From NCBI GenBank assembly GCA_036506155.1, contig DASXSF010000099.1, forward strand, positions 1 through 25,900: a DNA stretch of 25,900 bases, written 5' to 3'. A program made the translations under genes and the position numbers. Shown here piece by piece: positions 22,789-25,900 of this stretch. The DNA comes from DASXRA01 sp036506155 (GTDB taxonomy: Bacteria > Actinomycetota > Actinomycetes > Mycobacteriales > Jatrophihabitantaceae). The notes under the pieces are model-generated. The model saw only the letters and a program-made list of their open reading frames with translations, did no database searches and was not told the DNA's origin. Within the stretch, counting starts at the first letter, position 1. Each line of letters starts with the position of its first letter.

Positions 22789-23268
22789 TCAGTGCTCGTG
22801 CCCACCGGCGTACTCGTCCCGACGGTGCAGCATCGCAACCGCCATCGCCGGAAGCATCAGGGCGTGGCCACCGATCATGATCACATGGCCCGGCAGGACG
22901 CCGGCCCAGAACGGAACGAGCAGGACCGCGAACGGGAGATACATCGCCGCACCCATTTCGGCGATGCTCACCCAGCTATGCCCGCGGTACCGCATCCACG
23001 CCGACATCGCGATCGTCATGTTCGTAGCCATCACCAAAGCACTTAGGTCCGCACGCTGAAACACGTCGGACAACCCGAGCACGGGCTTCAGCGCCAGGCC
23101 CAGAACCACCATCCCGACCACCATGGCTGCCACCATCTCCGCAAAGTGGCGGGCGAAGTAGCGCCACGGCGTGCGGGACCTGGCCGGTGTACCGAGGCCG
23201 TAGGCGTTCTTCGTGGAGCTACCGGAATCGCCGGTCATGCGCTCGATAACATCGGTCGTGGTCGTCAT
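22789..23268 (-). CDS. Met-rich four-helix membrane protein of unknown function
   Basis: The 159-residue product has a hydrophilic N-terminus (about 1-40) and four hydrophobic segments. They are strikingly rich in Met (HFAEMVAAMVVGMVVLGLAL; MATNMTIAMSAWMRYRGHSW; HALMLPAMAVAMLHRR), and the protein ends GGHEH. The ATG at 23268 has AGGAGG five bases upstream. Proteins of this shape in actinobacteria are, as I recall, sometimes labelled flagellar-like without support; no flagellar gene is nearby, so I do not use that name. The Met and His pattern would suit Cu(I) or another soft metal and fits the neighbourhood, but this is inference. Confidence 0.78.
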   Translation of the reverse strand: MTTTTDVIERMTGDSGSSTKNAYGLGTPARSRTPWRYFARHFAEMVAAMVVGMVVLGLALKPVLGLSDVFQRADLSALVMATNMTIAMSAWMRYRGHSWVSIAEMGAAMYLPFAVLLVPFWAGVLPGHVIMIGGHALMLPAMAVAMLHRRDEYAGGHEH

Positions 23269-23454
23269 GTCTGCCTCCTGGGTTGCCTTTTGACGCGTGC
23301 CAGTCTCAGGCCGTGAGGCCGCGGCGCGTAATGCGGCCAACTCGTCTCGTCGGGTGCGGACAACCGAACTCCCAACGGGCACCTGCCGCCCGCAGACCCC
23401 TTTCCACATACCGTCGCGGACGGGCTGAGCGGCGTGCCGGTTCGGACCGAGGCA

Positions 23455-23952
23455 CTACATCGTGGATAGATCGGGTGGACTCCGCCACGTACCACCGCTC
23501 GTCGAGCAGCGCGCCGTGTCCGATGGCCAATGGAAGTGAACTCCTGCGGCGATCTCGACGATCAGAATGCCGGCGACGAGCCAGTCGACGGCGGCGCAGA
23601 ACGGTGGCCACCATCGCGTGTTGGCCACGTAGTGGCTGCGCTCTTGCCACGCGTCCTTGAACCCATGCGCGGTGAAGCCCAGCACGAGAGTCCAGGCCGT
23701 CGCGGTGACGGCGGTCGCGGCCACCACGACGAACACTCCGGCGACGACGCACTCCACGGCGATGACCTTGGGCCTTCCCTCGGCCACCGCGAACCCGATG
23801 TAGCCGGCCGCGATCACGGCCAGCGACAGAGCGAGAACGGTTGACGGCTCGAGCCACCAGAAGGCGAGCGGCGATGCGGCCTGGAGTCCGCCGACGACCA
23901 ACCCCCACAGGAGAGCCGCCCGCGTCGTCCGCTTCCCCGCAGAAGTGCGCAT
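23455..23952 (-). CDS. Four-helix integral membrane protein, family not recognised
   Basis: The 165-residue protein has four hydrophobic segments (about residues 12-32, 37-56, 62-85 and 116-136). Between helices 3 and 4 lies a conserved-looking polar stretch, AHGFKDAWQERSHYVANTRW, and helix 4 ends in HFHW. The remaining tail (about 25 residues) is low in character. I chose the ATG at 23952, which starts directly before the first helix; an in-frame GTG at 24018 would add 22 polar residues and overlap the flavoprotein remnant. Neither has a clear ribosome binding site. No function assigned. Confidence 0.68.
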   Translation of the reverse strand: MRTSAGKRTTRAALLWGLVVGGLQAASPLAFWWLEPSTVLALSLAVIAAGYIGFAVAEGRPKVIAVECVVAGVFVVVAATAVTATAWTLVLGFTAHGFKDAWQERSHYVANTRWWPPFCAAVDWLVAGILIVEIAAGVHFHWPSDTARCSTSGGTWRSPPDLSTM

Positions 23953-24014
23953 GCGGGTGTGGCCGCGTGCGTCGTCACAGCCGTCGCCACGGCCCGGGGA
24001 GGGAGCGGACGCGG

Positions 24015-24303
24015 TCACTGCGGTTGCTCGCGTGCGGACATGGGCGAGATCTGTCCGGTAATGAAGGCGGCATATTCGCTGTCCCAGCCGAGCAGCGCGG
24101 AAACCCGGGTGTGCTGCCAGGTGTGCCCGAGCACGTACAGCACGGGTGACGGGGGTGGCACGCCGCGAATGCGAGATGCGCCCGAACCTTGTCCTTGGCC
24201 GCAGGGACGTCGACCCAGGAGTGATCGGTGCCTTGGCCGCTCGCCCGGATCACGGTGTCGAACTCCGACGCGGCACCGTCTGCGAAGCTCACCACCCGGC
24301 CGG
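24015..24303 (-). pseudogene. C-terminal remnant of a flavin monooxygenase-like gene
   Basis: Two minus-strand frames join at about 24160-24170. The first gives VSFADGAASEFDTVIRASGQ and DHSWVDVPA, matching the late ATG-motif region of the intact monooxygenase at 13840-14973 (VRFADGTTLDADIVIWATGF, SWIDIPG). The second gives SPVLYVLGHTWQHTRVSALL and AAFITGQIS, matching its C-terminus (LYFLGLSWQHTRGSALLGFV, AYLSGQIS). The first 250 or so residues are absent, and no start exists. In the ATG motif the Thr-Gly pair is degraded to RASGQ. Confidence 0.75.
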
Positions 24304-24305
24304 GT

Positions 24306-24796
24306 CACGTCACCTACACAGACGTCCCGACACGCTCGCGCGAGGTGCGGACGGCGGGTTCACGTCGGTGCTCCGTAGCGCCGTCTGGCTTGCGTTGCTT
24401 GTCGATCCCCGCAAGACGCGCCCTCACCGGGCATTTCGTGGGCGGCGGGGTATACGGGCAGGCCTGGCGCGTAAGGGTTTGGGGTCGCGGACCGGTCAGC
24501 GCGTGCGCGGCCAGGGTTCGGCTTGCGAGACGACGCAGGCCGAACTGCTCCCCTGGCTGCCGCCTCGCATGGAATGCGGTAGCGACGGGCGAGCGGAGCT
24601 GCGCGTCAAACACGGCAGCGGCTGTCGGGCGCGGCCTGCAACGCTCGGCCCGTGATGGTGTGGCTGCGTCGACGCACCGTAGGGTCGTGCTGTGGAGCTC
24701 TGCGCGATGAGGTTTCCCTCGATCGCGGCAACGCTTTTGGAGACGCTGCATGGTGCCGGGTGATGAGTTTTCGGGACGCCCGCCGTCACACACACT
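24306..24796. other. 491-base stretch without a recognisable gene, upstream of the sigma factor
   Basis: Open frames in this stretch translate to Arg/Ser/Ala-rich sequence with no motif and are not preceded by ribosome sites. I see no repeat or RNA. It must hold the promoter of the sigma-factor gene; I cannot pick a convincing -35/-10 pair. It borders a remnant and may be decayed. Confidence 0.4.
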
Positions 24797-25783
24797 ATGA
24801 GCTCTATTAGCGAAGACCTCCGGCCGCTCGACGAGAGGGCCTTCGGCGCCCGCGTCGAGCCGCACCGCCGCGAGTTGCACGTCCACTGCTACCGCCTGCT
24901 CGGGTCGTTCGAGGAGGCCGAGGATCTCGTCCAGGAGGCGTTCCTGCGCGCGTGGCGCCGGCGCGAGACGTACGAGGGCCGCGCGTCGGTTCGCGCGTGG
25001 CTGTACCGGATCGCGACGAACGCCTGCCTCGACGCGCTCGACAAGCGTCCGCGGCGGCCGAGCGCGAGCGGCGAGGTCGCGTGGCTGCAGCCCTATCCCG
25101 ACGACCTCCTCGCGCAGCTGCCCGACCGGCGCGAGGGGCCGGAGGACGTGGCGCTCGCCAAGGAGACCATCGAGCTGGCGTTCATCGCCGCACTCCAGCA
25201 CCTCGCGCCGCTGCCGCGGGCCGTGCTCGTGCTACGCGACGTCCTCGGCTGCTCGGCGAAGGAGACCGCGCGGCTGCTCGAGACGACACAGGCGTCGGTG
25301 AACTCCGCGCTGCAGCGCGCGCGGGCTGGGTTGCGGCAGAGCCTTCCCGAGGACCGCGAGGCGTGGCAACACGCCGCCGAGCCGACCGCCGCCGAGCGGG
25401 AACTGCTCGCCCGCTACGTCGAGTGCAGCGAGCGCGCCGACGCCGAGGGCCTGGCCGCGCTCATGCACGAGGACGTCCGCTTCTCGATGCCGCCGACGCC
25501 CGGCGTCTGGACCGGCCGGAACACGGTCGTGCAGGGCTGGATCGACGGCGGCTTCGGATCGGAGGCGTTCGGCAGCATGCGGTGCGTGGTCACCCGCGCC
25601 AACGGTCAGCCCGCGGTCGCGGGCTACGTGCGCAAGCCGGGCGACGCCGCGTACGAACCGCTGGCGATCGACGTGCTGCGGGTGCAGGACGGGGTCATCA
25701 CCGAGATCGTCACCTTCGGCGGCGCGGTGTTCGAGCACTTCGACCTGCCAGCCACGCTCAGCGCGGCAGTCGGTACGAGATGA
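24797..25783 (+). CDS. ECF sigma factor of the SigX5 (TIGR02960) type with SnoaL-like C-terminal domain
   Basis: The 328-residue protein has sigma region 2 at about 15-80 (VEPHRRELHVHCYRLLGSFE, then EDLVQEAFLRAWRRRETYEG and the region 2.4 segment VRAWLYRIATNACLDAL) and region 4 at about 120-175 (LPRAVLVLRDVLGCSAKETA, SVNSALQRARAGL). The C-terminal 130 residues form an NTF2/SnoaL-like domain (LARYVECSERADAEGLAALM, MPPTPGVWTGR, ANGQPAVAGYVRK), which in this type takes part in activity control without a classical anti-sigma factor. The stop overlaps the next gene (ATGA). No strong ribosome site is seen at ATG 24797. Confidence 0.9.
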   Translation: MSSISEDLRPLDERAFGARVEPHRRELHVHCYRLLGSFEEAEDLVQEAFLRAWRRRETYEGRASVRAWLYRIATNACLDALDKRPRRPSASGEVAWLQPYPDDLLAQLPDRREGPEDVALAKETIELAFIAALQHLAPLPRAVLVLRDVLGCSAKETARLLETTQASVNSALQRARAGLRQSLPEDREAWQHAAEPTAAERELLARYVECSERADAEGLAALMHEDVRFSMPPTPGVWTGRNTVVQGWIDGGFGSEAFGSMRCVVTRANGQPAVAGYVRKPGDAAYEPLAIDVLRVQDGVITEIVTFGGAVFEHFDLPATLSAAVGTR

Positions 25784-25900
25784 ACGCCCCCGCCTCGATC
25801 ACCGTCACGCCAGTCTTCGTTGCCGACCTGCTCGCCGAGGACGAGCGGATGCCGGTTTACGTGCACGTCATCGACCATCCCGATGCGCGCGTGCTAATCG
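25780..25900 (+). CDS. Metallo-beta-lactamase-fold hydrolase, N-terminal part (runs off the window)
   Basis: Forty codons are present from the ATG at 25780, which overlaps the sigma-factor stop by four bases. The sequence VFVADLLAEDERMPVYVHVI followed by DHPDARVLI matches the first two strands of MBL-fold lactonase-like hydrolases, where this last strand normally leads into Asp-Thr-Gly. The zinc-binding HxHxDH motif would lie beyond the window, so the class is likely but unproven. Its coupling to the sigma factor suggests they act in one response. Confidence 0.6.
   Translation, partial: MNAPASITVTPVFVADLLAEDERMPVYVHVIDHPDARVLI

Noticed and set aside
22789..23268. Reading the Met-rich membrane protein as a flagellar export component
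   Set aside because: No other flagellar gene is present, and the length and helix layout do not fit FliP.
24314..25201. Minus-strand open frame of 295 codons opposite the sigma-factor gene
   Set aside because: The first part mirrors the sigma-factor gene and the remainder has no recognisable motif.
1..25900. CRISPR arrays, rRNA genes or complete insertion sequences
   Set aside because: I looked for regularly spaced repeats, rRNA-like segments and transposase motifs with terminal repeats and saw none.

Overview
The window reads as chromosome of a high-GC actinobacterium. The GC-rich codon use, the F420-type luciferase-like oxidoreductase, the MMPL transporter, the lipoproteins with short lipoboxes and the SigX5-type ECF sigma factor with a SnoaL-like tail all point that way. 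I cannot name a genus. All assignments come from reading motifs; no database search was run.

Layout. Bases 1-4100 carry a plus-strand series: a cupredoxin lipoprotein, a four-helix membrane protein, an FKBP-type prolyl isomerase lipoprotein, a PlsC-like acyltransferase and a DUF998-like membrane protein. At 4279-4628 lies a frameshifted SnoaL-like ester cyclase remnant. From 4661 to 6456 (minus) a NarL-type response regulator and its histidine kinase form one coupled unit. They diverge from an ABC-2 exporter (ATPase and permease) followed by a 42-residue membrane peptide (6604-8222). Bases 8223-8754 hold no gene but contain the 3' half of a tRNA-Asn gene and a nested palindrome.

The centre (8755-16628) looks like a metal-handling region. 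A CsoR-type copper sensor heads a minus-strand group with DUF2218-like and SHOCT proteins. It diverges from a YraQ/DUF318-type permease with a His-rich tail, which is coupled to an F420-type oxidoreductase. An HD-domain protein, a flavin monooxygenase and a multicopper oxidase with an embedded heavy-metal-binding domain follow. Between them sit two short Rossmann-fold N-terminal fragments (12613-12884).

Bases 16852-21993 (minus) hold an MMPL/RND-type transporter behind a three-gene signalling unit: a stand-alone receiver, a histidine kinase and a LuxR-type regulator. Beyond it are a broken acetyltransferase-like gene (22054-22687), a Met-rich four-helix membrane protein, another membrane protein and a C-terminal remnant of a flavin monooxygenase (24015-24303). 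The window ends with an ECF sigma factor coupled to the start of a metallo-beta-lactamase-fold hydrolase.

Taken together, the cupredoxin, CsoR, His-tailed permease, metal-domain oxidase and Met-rich membrane protein suggest copper or soft-metal handling at the envelope, placed in a region with several gene remnants and a partial tRNA. That functional link is an inference from content and proximity.
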